NCBI GenBank assembly: GCA_035315345.1
Contig: DATFYA010000194.1
Location: 1-36,549, forward strand
Length of the DNA: 36,549 nucleotides
Source: Candidatus Methylomirabilota bacterium
GTDB lineage: Bacteria; Methylomirabilota; Methylomirabilia; Rokubacteriales; CSP1-6
Reading direction: 5' to 3'
Shown here: piece after piece, positions 25,574 to 35,215 of the stretch
Layout: every line of letters starts with the position of its first letter
Position numbering within the stretch: the first letter of the stretch is position 1
Notes under the pieces: model-generated
What the model saw: the letters and a program-made list of their open reading frames with translations, nothing else
Told to the model about the DNA's origin: nothing
The model's database searches: none
Translations under genes and position numbers: made by a program

Positions 25574-26830
25574 ATGGACGTCGCGGCGCACGTCGAGGCG
25601 AAGGCGCGGGCGGCCAAGGAGGCGGCGCGGGTGCTCGCGCTGGCTCCCACCCGGGCCAAGAACGAAGCGCTCACCCAGATGGCGCGCGGGCTCGAGGAGC
25701 GCACCGCCGCCATCCTGGATGCCAACCGGCACGATCTGGAACGGGCCCGCTCGGCCGGGCACCCGCGGGCCTTCGTCGACCGCCTCACCCTGACCGAGAG
25801 TCGGATCGAGGAGATGGCCGCCGGCCTTCGCCACGTGGCGAGCCTGCCGGATCCGGTGGGTGAGACCGTCGAGACGTGGCGCCGGCCATCGGGCCTCGAG
25901 ATCGCCCGGGTGCGCGTCCCGTTGGGCGTGATCGGCTTCATCTTCGAATCCCGACCCAACGTCACCGCGGATGCCGCCGGCCTCTGCTTGAAGTCGGGCA
26001 ACGCGGTGCTCCTGCGCGGGGGCAGCGAGGCGCTCGAGTCCAACACGCTGCTGGCCCAGATCCTGGGCAAGGCGGTCGAGAAGGCGGGCCTGCCCGGCGA
26101 GGTGGTGCAGGCGGTGGAGATCGCGGACCGCGCCGCGGTGCTGGCCATGCTGACGCTGGACCGCTACCTCGACCTCATCATCCCGCGGGGTGGCGAGGAG
26201 TTCGTGCGCCTGGTCGCGGAGCGCTCGACGGTGCCGGTGCTCAAGCACGACAAGGGGCTGTGTCACGTCTACCTCGACGAGGGCGCCGACCCGGACATGG
26301 CGATCGCGGTGACCGTGAATGCCAAGGCGCAGCGGGTGAGCGTGTGCAATGCGCTGGAGACCCTGCTGGTGCACGCGGCCATCGCGCCGACCGTGCTGCC
26401 CGGCCTCGCCGCGCGGCTCGCCGACGCGGGAGTGGAGGTGCGCGCCGACGAGGGCGCGCGTGCGCTCATGCCGGGCGCCCGCGCCGCGGAGCCGGCCGAC
26501 TGGGACGCGGAGTACCTGGACTACATCCTGGCCGTCCGGGTGGTGGCGAGCTTCGACGAGGCGGTGTCCCACATTCGCCGGCACGGCTCCGGCCTCGCCG
26601 AGGCCATCGTGACGCAGGATGTGCGGCGGGCGCGCCGCTTCACCCAGGAGGTGGACGCGGCGGCGGTGCTGGTCAACGCCTCCACCCGGCTGGTGGATGG
26701 CAGCCAGTTCGGCCTGGGCGCCGAGATGGGCATCTCGACCTCCCGGGTGCACGCGCGGGGTCCGGTGGGCGTCCGGGAGCTGACCACGACCAAGTTCGTC
26801 GTGTGGGGCGACGGGCACGTCCGGGAGTAG
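25574..26830 (+). CDS. proA: Gamma-glutamyl phosphate reductase
   Basis: A 418-aa NADPH-dependent enzyme of the aldehyde dehydrogenase superfamily, the second step of proline synthesis. It has FIFESRPNVTADAAG, the LKSGNAVLLRGGSEA block, and catalytic Cys258 in VSVCNALETLLVH. The ATG at 25574 with SD gggag is preferred over an in-frame GTG at 25544. It probably acts in complex with the ProB encoded immediately upstream. The SD of nadD lies within its last codons. Confidence 0.96.
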   Translation: MDVAAHVEAKARAAKEAARVLALAPTRAKNEALTQMARGLEERTAAILDANRHDLERARSAGHPRAFVDRLTLTESRIEEMAAGLRHVASLPDPVGETVETWRRPSGLEIARVRVPLGVIGFIFESRPNVTADAAGLCLKSGNAVLLRGGSEALESNTLLAQILGKAVEKAGLPGEVVQAVEIADRAAVLAMLTLDRYLDLIIPRGGEEFVRLVAERSTVPVLKHDKGLCHVYLDEGADPDMAIAVTVNAKAQRVSVCNALETLLVHAAIAPTVLPGLAARLADAGVEVRADEGARALMPGARAAEPADWDAEYLDYILAVRVVASFDEAVSHIRRHGSGLAEAIVTQDVRRARRFTQEVDAAAVLVNASTRLVDGSQFGLGAEMGISTSRVHARGPVGVRELTTTKFVVWGDGHVRE

Positions 26831-26834
26831 TCGC

Positions 26835-27479
26835 CTGCAGCGCGTCGGCGTCTTCGGCGGGTCATTCAACCCGATCCACTTCGGCCACCTCCTCGTGGCC
26901 GACGACGTCTGCGAGGCCCTGGCGCTCGATCGCCTGCTCTTCGTGCCGGCCGCCCAGCCTCCCCACAAGCCGCCGACCGAGCTGGCCCCCGCCATGCACC
27001 GTTACCGGATGACCGCGCTGGCGGTCCAGGAGCATCCCCGGTTCGAGGTCTCCGACGTCGAGGTGAAGCGCAGTGGCACGTCCTACACCGTGGACACCCT
27101 CGCCGCGCTGCAGGAGCGGGGGCGTCTCCATCTGATCATCGGCTCCGAGACCTTCCTCGACCTCCTGAGCTGGAAGGATCCTCGACGTGTGGCGTCGCTC
27201 GCCCGCCTGGTGGTGATCCCGCGCAACGGAATGGCGTTCGACCCGGAGATGCCGGCCGCTCTCAAGGTGCTCCGGGAGCTGGGGCTGCCCGGCTTCCAGC
27301 GGGACGTGACGGAGGCAGTAGACGGCCCGGTCCCCCTGCTCCTGCACGCCGCGTCGCTGCCGATCTCCGGCTCGGACCTGCGTCGTCGCGCTCGCGAGAA
27401 CCGAAGCCTCGCCTTCCGCATGCCCGAAGCCGTGGTGTCCTACATCCGCGACCACCAGCTGTATCGCCCGGAGGCGTGA
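26835..27479 (+). CDS. nadD: Nicotinate-mononucleotide adenylyltransferase, CTG start
   Basis: A 214-aa enzyme joining NaMN and ATP to form NaAD in NAD synthesis. The nucleotidyltransferase signature GVFGGSFNPIHFGHL (5-19) is at the N-terminus, and ISGSDLRRR near the end matches the second ATP-binding motif. No ATG, GTG or TTG occurs in frame between the stop at 26781 and GTG 26895, and starting at 26895 would delete the signature. CTG 26835 has SD gggag 7 nt upstream and gives the standard N-terminus (M)QRVGVFGG. It overlaps no gene and precedes rsfS directly. Confidence 0.9.
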   Translation: MQRVGVFGGSFNPIHFGHLLVADDVCEALALDRLLFVPAAQPPHKPPTELAPAMHRYRMTALAVQEHPRFEVSDVEVKRSGTSYTVDTLAALQERGRLHLIIGSETFLDLLSWKDPRRVASLARLVVIPRNGMAFDPEMPAALKVLRELGLPGFQRDVTEAVDGPVPLLLHAASLPISGSDLRRRARENRSLAFRMPEAVVSYIRDHQLYRPEA

Positions 27480-27848
27480 TTGGCCACCCTGTCTGCCGAA
27501 GCCGTCGTCCGTGTTGCCGCTCACGCGGCCCTCGACAAGAAGGCGATCGATGTGGCGGTGCTCGACCTGCAGGGCCTGTCCACCATCGCGGACTTCTTCC
27601 TGGTGTGCAGCGCCCGCTCGACCACGCAGGCGGAGACGATCGCGGAAGCGATCCGGGGCGCGCTGCGCGCGGAGGGTGTGCGACCGCGTCACAACGAGGG
27701 CAGCGCCGAGAGCGGATGGCTCCTGCTCGACTACGGCGACGTGGTGGTGCACGTCTTCCTCGAGGAGACGCGCGGATTCTACGCGCTCGAGCGTCTCTGG
27801 GGCGACGCGCCGCTCGTTTCCGTCGAGGGAGGACGAGCGCGGGATTGA
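27480..27848 (+). CDS. rsfS: Ribosomal silencing factor RsfS
   Basis: A 122-aa protein that binds L14 and blocks subunit joining when nutrients are short. It has the family's AIDVAVLDLQGLSTIADFFLVCSARSTTQ and WLLLDYGDVVVHVFLEETRGFYALERLW blocks. The start is TTG 27480 immediately after the nadD stop. The nadD-rsfS neighbourhood is common in bacteria. Confidence 0.95.
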   Translation: MATLSAEAVVRVAAHAALDKKAIDVAVLDLQGLSTIADFFLVCSARSTTQAETIAEAIRGALRAEGVRPRHNEGSAESGWLLLDYGDVVVHVFLEETRGFYALERLWGDAPLVSVEGGRARD

Positions 27849-27937
27849 TTTGACATAGGCCTCGTGGTAGCCTGCGCGACTACCGGCGGCGCCGCGTCGC
27901 GTTCTCGGCGGCGATCGTGACGAGGAAGGAGGCCACG

Positions 27938-28303
27938 ATGAAGAAGGATCGCCTGGTGCAGTTTCGGAAGAAGCTGGAAGAGAAGCATCGCCAGCTCGTG
28001 GAGGAGGTCGGAAAGAACGTCCTCTACGGCAAGGGTCCCGAAGACGATTCCATCAAGGACCTGGGTGACCAGGCCTCTTCTGCCTACAATCGTGAGTTCC
28101 TCTTCGAGCTGGGCAACGGCGACCGCCGCAGGCTGAAGGAGGTGGCGCTGGCGCTGCAGAAGATCACCGAGGGCGGCTTCGGCGACTGCGAGCGGTGCGG
28201 GGAGCCCATCGCGGATAAGCGCCTGGAGGCGCTGCCGGACGCGCGGTACTGCATCGAGTGCCAGCGGGCGATCGAAGAGGAAGAGCGTACCGCGGCCCGC
28301 TAG
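27938..28303 (+). CDS. DksA/TraR-family zinc-finger protein
   Basis: A 121-aa protein with an N-terminal helical or coiled-coil part (about 1-45) and a C4 zinc finger with Cys84, Cys87, Cys105 and Cys108 (CERCGEPI...YCIEC). In DksA the coiled coil enters the RNA polymerase secondary channel with an acidic tip. Here the tip region around residues 30-60 (GKGPEDDSIKDLGDQA) holds several Asp/Glu. It is shorter than E. coli DksA (151 aa), so TraR/DksA-like or YocK-like is the careful name. SD gaagga precedes ATG 27938. TTGACA at 27850 may belong to its promoter, but the -10 is poor. Confidence 0.85.
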   Translation: MKKDRLVQFRKKLEEKHRQLVEEVGKNVLYGKGPEDDSIKDLGDQASSAYNREFLFELGNGDRRRLKEVALALQKITEGGFGDCERCGEPIADKRLEALPDARYCIECQRAIEEEERTAAR

Positions 28304-28315
28304 CCTGGCCCGCCC

Positions 28316-29338
28316 GTGTCGATCCGCTTCGGGCTCATCGTCGGTCTGCTCTTCGCCATCCTCGTCACCTACCTCGCCTCCCTCAATCCCACTCGCGTCC
28401 ACATCGCCCTCGGCAGTGACTGGGCCTTCGACGTCCCGGTCATGGCTCTCGTCGCCATCGTCTTCGTCGCGGGCGCGGTGCTCGCCTCGGCGGTCGGCCT
28501 GGTTCGTGACGTCTCCCGGCCGCATCCACGCCGCCCATGGCGCGTCGAGCCCGGGCCGGTGGCCGTGGCGCTCGGAGGCGACGAGGTCGGGCGGCATGGC
28601 GAGCCGACGCGAGTCCACGTGGAACGGGACGACCTGATCGAGCGTCGACGCTGGGCCGAGGCGCTCGAGGTCCAGACCCGGCTGCTCCAGGAGGCGCCCC
28701 GTGACCGACGGGCGGCCGAGGAGAGGATCCTCGCCGGCCTGCACTATGAGGTGGCCCGGGACCGGCTGGAAGGGAGCGATCGCGCGGCTGCCATGTCTCA
28801 TCTGAAGGAAGCCCTGCGGCTGCAGCCGGGCTTCGTGCCGGCGGCCCTGCTCCTCGGCGACACGCACCTCAAGGCGGGCGAGCCGCGGGAGGCCTTGCGC
28901 GTGTGGGAGCGGGCGGCCGAGGCCTCGCACGCCGCCCTGCCCCTGCTGGGGCGCCTCGAGCAGCTGCATCGCACCGAGGGTCGTCCGACCCGCATGATCT
29001 CGCTCTACCAGGACGCCCTCGCGCGCCATCCGGACAACCAGGCGCTGGCGTTCGGGCTCGGCCGGGTCTACTTCGAGCTCACGATGCTCGACGAGGCCGC
29101 CGAGCAGTTTCAGAAGATGGAGGTGCGGGCCCCCGATCTGCCGCAGATCCACGCCTATCTGGGAGCCATCCTGGAACGGCGCGGCCAGTTCCGTGACGCG
29201 ATGGAGGAGTACCGGCGCGCGCTGCGGCTGAGCGACAGCGTGGAGTGGCCACATCGGTGCGCCGAGTGCGGCGCGGTGCACTCGCGCTGGGTCGACCGTT
29301 GCCCGACGTGTCGTCGCTGGAACACCTTCCGGCCCTAG
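28316..29338 (+). CDS. LapA-LapB fusion-like membrane TPR protein with zinc-ribbon end
   Basis: A 340-aa protein. Residues about 1-66 look like LapA (DUF1049): two membrane helices with ASLNPTRVHIALGSDWAFDVPVMALVAI between them. A linker leads to tetratricopeptide repeats (about 100-300, for example PQIHAYLGAILERRGQFRDAMEEYRRAL). The chain ends in a rubredoxin-like knuckle, Cys315-x2-Cys318 and Cys329-x2-Cys332, as in LapB (YciM). In E. coli LapB, with LapA, controls LPS synthesis by presenting LpxC to FtsH. The GTG start lacks an SD. Its 3' end overlaps comF by about 31 nt. Confidence 0.8.
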   Translation: MSIRFGLIVGLLFAILVTYLASLNPTRVHIALGSDWAFDVPVMALVAIVFVAGAVLASAVGLVRDVSRPHPRRPWRVEPGPVAVALGGDEVGRHGEPTRVHVERDDLIERRRWAEALEVQTRLLQEAPRDRRAAEERILAGLHYEVARDRLEGSDRAAAMSHLKEALRLQPGFVPAALLLGDTHLKAGEPREALRVWERAAEASHAALPLLGRLEQLHRTEGRPTRMISLYQDALARHPDNQALAFGLGRVYFELTMLDEAAEQFQKMEVRAPDLPQIHAYLGAILERRGQFRDAMEEYRRALRLSDSVEWPHRCAECGAVHSRWVDRCPTCRRWNTFRP

Positions 29339-30093
29339 TTCGCCCCGGCCGCGACACCGGGCGGTGGCGCTGCTGGACCGGCGTCCTGCTGGACCTCGTC
29401 TTCCCACCCTTCTGCACGGTGTGCCGGGCGCCCCTGTCCGAAGCGCGGCGTGGGCCGCTGTGCCTCGTGTGCTGGGACGCACTGGAGCGGATCGGCCCGC
29501 CGTGGTGCCGCACCTGCGGCGTCCCCATGGCGGCGGCGCTCCGGTCGATCGACACGCCGCTCTGCGGCGAATGCCGGCTTCGGCCGCCGGTGTTCGCCTA
29601 TGCGCGCGCGGGCGCGCGCTACGGAGACGTGGCGCGCGAGGCGCTCCACGCGCTGAAGTTCAAAGGCCGACGGAGGCTGGCCGGCCCGCTGGCCGACCTG
29701 ATCGTCGAGGGCGGCGCCGCCCGGCTGCCGAAGGGACGGCCGGACCTGCTGGTGCCGGTGCCGTTGCACCCGCGCCGGCATCGGGAGCGGGGGTTCAACC
29801 AGGCCTCGTTGCTCGCCCGTCGCCTCGGCGAGGCCTGGAGCGTGCCGGTCCGGGACGACGTCCTGCTCCGCGTCGTGGCCACCGCGTCCCAGACCGCGCT
29901 CGAGTCGAACGCCCGGCGCTCCAACGTCCGGAATGCGTTCCGGTTGCGGCGCCCGGAGACGGTCGCGGGTCGACACGTCATCGTCGTGGACGACATCCTG
30001 ACCACCGGGGCGACCGTCTCCGAATGTGTGCTCACCCTGCAGGCCGGCGGGACTGCGACCGTCGGCGTCCTGACGGTCGCACGGGTCGTCTAG
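29308..30093 (+). CDS. ComF-family phosphoribosyltransferase-like protein
   Basis: A protein of about 261 aa. The N-terminal Cys-rich zinc part shows FCTVCRAPL, CLVCWDAL, CRTCGVPM and LCGEC. The PRTase part holds LVPVPLHPRRHRERGFNQAS and the PRPP motif VVDDILTTGAT. ComF homologues are cytoplasmic and in competent bacteria help DNA uptake. The start is unclear: GTG 29308 overlaps the previous gene by 31 nt, while GTG 29245 overlaps it by 94 nt; neither has a good SD. Confidence 0.85.
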   Translation: MSSLEHLPALVRPGRDTGRWRCWTGVLLDLVFPPFCTVCRAPLSEARRGPLCLVCWDALERIGPPWCRTCGVPMAAALRSIDTPLCGECRLRPPVFAYARAGARYGDVAREALHALKFKGRRRLAGPLADLIVEGGAARLPKGRPDLLVPVPLHPRRHRERGFNQASLLARRLGEAWSVPVRDDVLLRVVATASQTALESNARRSNVRNAFRLRRPETVAGRHVIVVDDILTTGATVSECVLTLQAGGTATVGVLTVARVV

Positions 30094-31197
<1,104 letters not shown>

Positions 31198-31228
31198 GAC
31201 GCGGGCGCAGCGCGCAGCCCGACCGTCC

Positions 31229-32416
31229 GTGGCGAAGCTCGTCGTCGATCAGGTCGACCGGTCCGGGAAGCGCGTCTTCCTGCGGGCGGACTTCAACGTC
31301 CCGCTCGACGGGACGCGCGTGACCGATGACACCCGGATCACTGCGGTGCTGCCGACCATCCGCTGCGTGCTCGACGGCGGCGGCTCGCTCGTTCTCGCCT
31401 CGCACCTCGGGCGGCCCAAAGGCAAGCCCGATCCCAAGTACTCGCTGCGGCCCGTCGCCGAGCGCCTCGAAGGCCTGCTGGGCCGGCCGGTCGCGCTGCT
31501 TCCGGACTGCGTGGGACCGGAAGTCGAGGAGCGGGCGAGCGCGCTGCGTCCGGGCGACATCGTGCTCCTCGAGAACCTGCGCTATCACCCGGAGGAGGAA
31601 GCCAACGACGAGGGGTTCGCGCGGTCCCTGGCCGGGCTCGCCGACGTCTACGTCAACGATGCGTTCGCGGCGGCCCATCGCGCCCACGCCTCGATCGAGG
31701 CGATCACGCGCTATCTCAAGCCGGCAGCGGCCGGGCTGCTGATGGCGCGCGAGCTCGGCGCGCTCGACCGCATCTTCGAGCGTCCGGAGCGTCCTCTCTG
31801 GGCGGTGCTGGGCGGCGCCAAGGTCGCCGACAAGCTGGCCCTGGTGGAGCACCTGCTCGAGCGGGTCGAGGGGCTCGTCATCGGCGGCGGCATGGCCTTC
31901 ACGTTCCTGAAGTCGCTGGGCCACGGGGTCGGCCGCTCCCTCCTGGAGCCGGACCGCGTCGAGGCCGCTCGCGCGGTCCTGGACAAGGCCCGTGCCCGCG
32001 GCATCCCGGTGCGTCTGCCCGTGGACGTGGTGGTCGCCTCCGGGCTGGACGCGACTACCGGGATCCGGACGGTGGGCATCCGCGAGATTCCCGATGATCT
32101 GATGGGGCTGGATATCGGCTCGGCGAGCGTCACCCAGTTCGCCACCGCCCTCAAGGGGGCCCGAACCATCGTCTGGAACGGCCCGATGGGGGTATTCGAG
32201 AAGGAGCCGTTCGCGGCCGGCACCGTCGGCGTGGCGCGCGCGGTGGCCGATTCGGGGGCCTTCTCGGTGATCGGCGGCGGCGACACGATCGCGGCCGTGC
32301 AGAAGGCGGGCGTCACGGACAAGATCGGCTACGTGTCCACCGCCGGCGGGGCGTTTCTCGAGTTCCTGGAGGGCCGCGTGCTGCCGGGGGTGGCGGCCCT
32401 CGACGACGCGGCATGA
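31229..32416 (+). CDS. pgk: Phosphoglycerate kinase
   Basis: A 395-aa two-lobed enzyme transferring phosphate from 1,3-bisphosphoglycerate to ADP. The signature KRVFLRADFNVPLD lies at about 14-27, followed by ASHLGRPKGKPDPKYSL, WAVLGGAKVADKLA and the GGGDTIAAVQKAG nucleotide loop. The GTG start 31229 lies 31 nt after gap. The last codon overlaps tpiA (ATGA). Confidence 0.97.
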   Translation: MAKLVVDQVDRSGKRVFLRADFNVPLDGTRVTDDTRITAVLPTIRCVLDGGGSLVLASHLGRPKGKPDPKYSLRPVAERLEGLLGRPVALLPDCVGPEVEERASALRPGDIVLLENLRYHPEEEANDEGFARSLAGLADVYVNDAFAAAHRAHASIEAITRYLKPAAAGLLMARELGALDRIFERPERPLWAVLGGAKVADKLALVEHLLERVEGLVIGGGMAFTFLKSLGHGVGRSLLEPDRVEAARAVLDKARARGIPVRLPVDVVVASGLDATTGIRTVGIREIPDDLMGLDIGSASVTQFATALKGARTIVWNGPMGVFEKEPFAAGTVGVARAVADSGAFSVIGGGDTIAAVQKAGVTDKIGYVSTAGGAFLEFLEGRVLPGVAALDDAA

Positions 32417-33195
32417 TGCGCACGCCGCTCGTCATCGGCAACTGGAAGATGCACGGCACCCAGGCGATGGCCCGCGAGCTGGCGCAGGCCGTCCGCGATG
32501 GTCTCAAGCGGCCGCGCGGGGTCGAGGTCGCGGTGTGCCCGCCCTTCACCGCGCTGCCCGCGGCCGCCGAGGTGCTGAAGGGGGCGGCGGTGACGCTCGG
32601 CGCGCAGAACTGCCACTGGGAGGGCCAGGGCGCCTTCACCGGCGAGATCTCGCCGGCCATGCTCGCGGAGCTGGGTTGCCGATGGGTGCTGCTCGGCCAC
32701 TCGGAGCGGCGCCACGTGTTCCGGGAGACCGACGAGGAGATCAACCGCAAGATGACGGCGGCGCTGCGCCACGGCATCGCGCCGGTGCTCTGTGTGGGGG
32801 AGACCGAGGAGGAGCGCCGTCAAGGGCTCACCTTCACGGTCGTGGAAGGACAGCTGCGGGCGGCCTGGGCGGGCCTGTCGTCCGAGGACCTCGCGCGCTG
32901 CGTGCTCGCCTACGAGCCGGTGTGGGCGATCGGCACCGGGGCGGTGGCGACACCCGCGCAGGCCGCCGAGGTACACCGGTATCTGCGTGGTCTGGTCTCG
33001 GAGGTCGCGTCCAAGGAGCTGGCCCAGTCGGTGCGCATCCTCTATGGGGGCAGCGTGAAGGCCGACAACGCGCAGGCGCTGACCCAGGAGCCCGACATCG
33101 ACGGCGTCCTCGTGGGCGGCGCCAGCCTGCAGGCCTCGAGCTTCATCACCATCGCCAAGAAGTCGGCCGCGCGCAGCGGCGCTTCGAAGGAGTAG
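32413..33195 (+). CDS. tpiA: Triosephosphate isomerase
   Basis: A 260-aa TIM-barrel enzyme interconverting dihydroxyacetone phosphate and glyceraldehyde 3-phosphate. The catalytic set is complete: Lys12 in GNWKMHG, His96 in LLGHSERR and Glu168 in AYEPVWAIGTG, with LYGGSVKADN binding phosphate. The ATG overlaps pgk; a second ATG follows immediately and either may be used. Confidence 0.97.
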   Translation: MMRTPLVIGNWKMHGTQAMARELAQAVRDGLKRPRGVEVAVCPPFTALPAAAEVLKGAAVTLGAQNCHWEGQGAFTGEISPAMLAELGCRWVLLGHSERRHVFRETDEEINRKMTAALRHGIAPVLCVGETEEERRQGLTFTVVEGQLRAAWAGLSSEDLARCVLAYEPVWAIGTGAVATPAQAAEVHRYLRGLVSEVASKELAQSVRILYGGSVKADNAQALTQEPDIDGVLVGGASLQASSFITIAKKSAARSGASKE

Positions 33196-33202
33196 GACTC
33201 GC

Positions 33203-33544
33203 ATGTTCATCCTGGTCGTGATCCTTCATGTGCTGGTGTGCCTGATCATCGTCGGCCTGGTGCTGCTGCAGGCCGGCAAGGGCGCCGACATCGGCTCCGC
33301 CTTCGGCGGCAGCGGTAGCCAGGCGGTGTTCGGCTCGATGGGCACGCCCACCGTGCTCGGCAAGGCCACCGGAGTGGTGGCGGTGCTGTTCATGGTCACC
33401 TCGTTCGCGCTGTCGATGATGGCGCACCGGCAGCCCTCGAGCATCATGCCGGCGACCGGCACGCCCGCGTCCACCGCGCCCGCCACCCCAACCCCCGCGG
33501 CTCCCGCCACCCCGGCGCCGGCGACGCCCGCTCCCCAGAAGTAG
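33203..33544 (+). CDS. secG: Preprotein translocase subunit SecG
   Basis: A 113-aa membrane protein with two hydrophobic helices (about 1-22 and 52-73) flanking the conserved LLQAGKGADIGSAFGGSGSQAVFG loop. It assists SecYE. The last about 35 residues are a Pro/Ala/Thr-rich low-complexity tail. The location after tpiA is the classic one. Confidence 0.94.
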   Translation: MFILVVILHVLVCLIIVGLVLLQAGKGADIGSAFGGSGSQAVFGSMGTPTVLGKATGVVAVLFMVTSFALSMMAHRQPSSIMPATGTPASTAPATPTPAAPATPAPATPAPQK

Positions 33545-33553
33545 CGCCCCCGA

Positions 33554-35215
33554 ATGCCGCGACGTCGGGCGCGCGTCCGCTCGCTGCTGGCCGTCATCGG
33601 CGGACTGACGCTCGCCACTGCGTGCAATAGCTCGGTCGACACCCGGGCGGAGGACCCGGCCACCGCGGGCACGCCCGCCTACGGCGACACGTTCATCCAG
33701 GCGTCCATCGGTGACATCGGCGGCCTGATCCCGAGCCTGACGTCGGACCAGTCATCGCACGAGGTGGGCGGTTTGATCTACGACGGGCTGATCAAGCTCG
33801 ACAAGGATCTGAACATGGCGCCGGCCATGGCCGAATCGTGGACCTACAGCCCCGACTGCCTCGATCTGACCTTCAAGCTCCGGAAGGACGTGAAGTGGCA
33901 CGACGGGCATCCCTTCACGGCCGACGACGTGGTCTTCACCTACCAGACCATGATCAATCCGAAGACGCCCGCGCCCTTCAAGGAGGGATTCCTCCTCGTG
34001 AAGGACGTGCAGGCGCCCGACCCGTACACGGTGCGGGTGCGCTACGACAAGCCCTACGCGCGCGCGGTGGAGACGTGGGGCACCTACATACTGCCCAAGC
34101 ACCTGCTGCAGTCGTTCGCCGACGCGGGCACGCTCCGCGAATCTCCCCAGAACAGCCGACCGATCGGCACCGGACCCTATCGCTTCCAGGAATGGAAGCC
34201 GGGGGAGAAGGTCGTGCTCACCGCCAACCCGGACTACTTCGAGGGGCGGCCCTATCTGAGCCGCATCGTGTACCGGGTCATCCCGAGCCAGGCCACGATC
34301 TTCCTCGAGCTGAAGGCCCAGGGCGTCGACTACGTGAGCACCCTGACCGGGATGCAGTACTCGCGTCAGACCGAGTATCCCGCCTTTCGAAAGGCGTACA
34401 ACAAGTTCCGCTACCCGGCGAGCGACTACACCTTCTTGGGCTTCAACCTCAAGGACCCGCGCTTCGCCGACCGGCGCGTGCGCGAGGCCTTCGCGCACGC
34501 GATCAACAAGCAGGAGCTGATCGACGGCGTGCGACTGGGGCTGGCCCGCGAGGCGAACGGCCCGATCCGCCCCGGCACGTGGGCCTACACCGAGAAGGTC
34601 GAGCACTACGACTACGATCCGGAGAAGGCCAAGGCCCTCCTCGCGGAGGCGGGCTGGAAGGATCGGGACGGCGACGGCGTCGTGGAGGACAAGGACGGCA
34701 AGCCCTTCACCCTCACGATCCGGACCAACCAGGGCAACGACGAGCGCAAGAAGATCGCCGAGATCACCCAGCAGCGGTTGAAGGAGGTCGGGATCAACGC
34801 GGACATCCAGCTCATCGAGTGGGCCGCCTTCATCAAGGAGTTCGTCAAGCCGCGCCGCTTCGAGGTGGTGGTGCTCGGGCTCGGCACCGGCACGGATCCG
34901 GACCAGTTCGTGGTCTGGCACTCCTCGCAGCGCGGGCCCGACCAGATGAACCGCACCGGCTACGCCAATCCGGAGGTGGATGCCCTGCTCGAGGCCGGGC
35001 GCAGCTCGTGCGTGCAGAGCGAGCGCGTGCGGTCCTACCACCGGATCCAGGAGATCCTTGCCCACGACCTGCCGATGATCTTCCTCTACTTCCGTGACGC
35101 CCTCCCGGTAGTGGCCTCGCGCATTCACGGCGTCAGCCCAGCCCCCGCGGGCATCCTCTACAACTTCGACGAGTGGTACGTGCCGAAGACGCAGCAGCGC
35201 TATACCTCCGGGTAG
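33554..35215 (+). CDS. Peptide/nickel-type ABC transporter substrate-binding lipoprotein
   Basis: A 553-aa family 5 solute-binding protein. The signal peptide ends in the lipobox LATAC with Cys24 as lipidation site. The conserved LTFKLRKDVKWHDGHPFTADDVVFTY and FADRRVREAFAHAINKQELIDG blocks identify the DppA/OppA class, which binds peptides or related solutes in the periplasm. The true ligand is not predictable. Its stop is followed directly by the permease ATG, so the three transport genes form one operon. Confidence 0.92.
   Translation: MPRRRARVRSLLAVIGGLTLATACNSSVDTRAEDPATAGTPAYGDTFIQASIGDIGGLIPSLTSDQSSHEVGGLIYDGLIKLDKDLNMAPAMAESWTYSPDCLDLTFKLRKDVKWHDGHPFTADDVVFTYQTMINPKTPAPFKEGFLLVKDVQAPDPYTVRVRYDKPYARAVETWGTYILPKHLLQSFADAGTLRESPQNSRPIGTGPYRFQEWKPGEKVVLTANPDYFEGRPYLSRIVYRVIPSQATIFLELKAQGVDYVSTLTGMQYSRQTEYPAFRKAYNKFRYPASDYTFLGFNLKDPRFADRRVREAFAHAINKQELIDGVRLGLAREANGPIRPGTWAYTEKVEHYDYDPEKAKALLAEAGWKDRDGDGVVEDKDGKPFTLTIRTNQGNDERKKIAEITQQRLKEVGINADIQLIEWAAFIKEFVKPRRFEVVVLGLGTGTDPDQFVVWHSSQRGPDQMNRTGYANPEVDALLEAGRSSCVQSERVRSYHRIQEILAHDLPMIFLYFRDALPVVASRIHGVSPAPAGILYNFDEWYVPKTQQRYTSG

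Noticed and set aside
27850-27878. Promoter with perfect TTGACA before the DksA-like gene
   Set aside because: At 17-18 nt the -10 would be TGCGCG or GCGCGA, and the only TAnnnT (TAGCCT) is 12 nt away. Not convincing enough to list as a feature.
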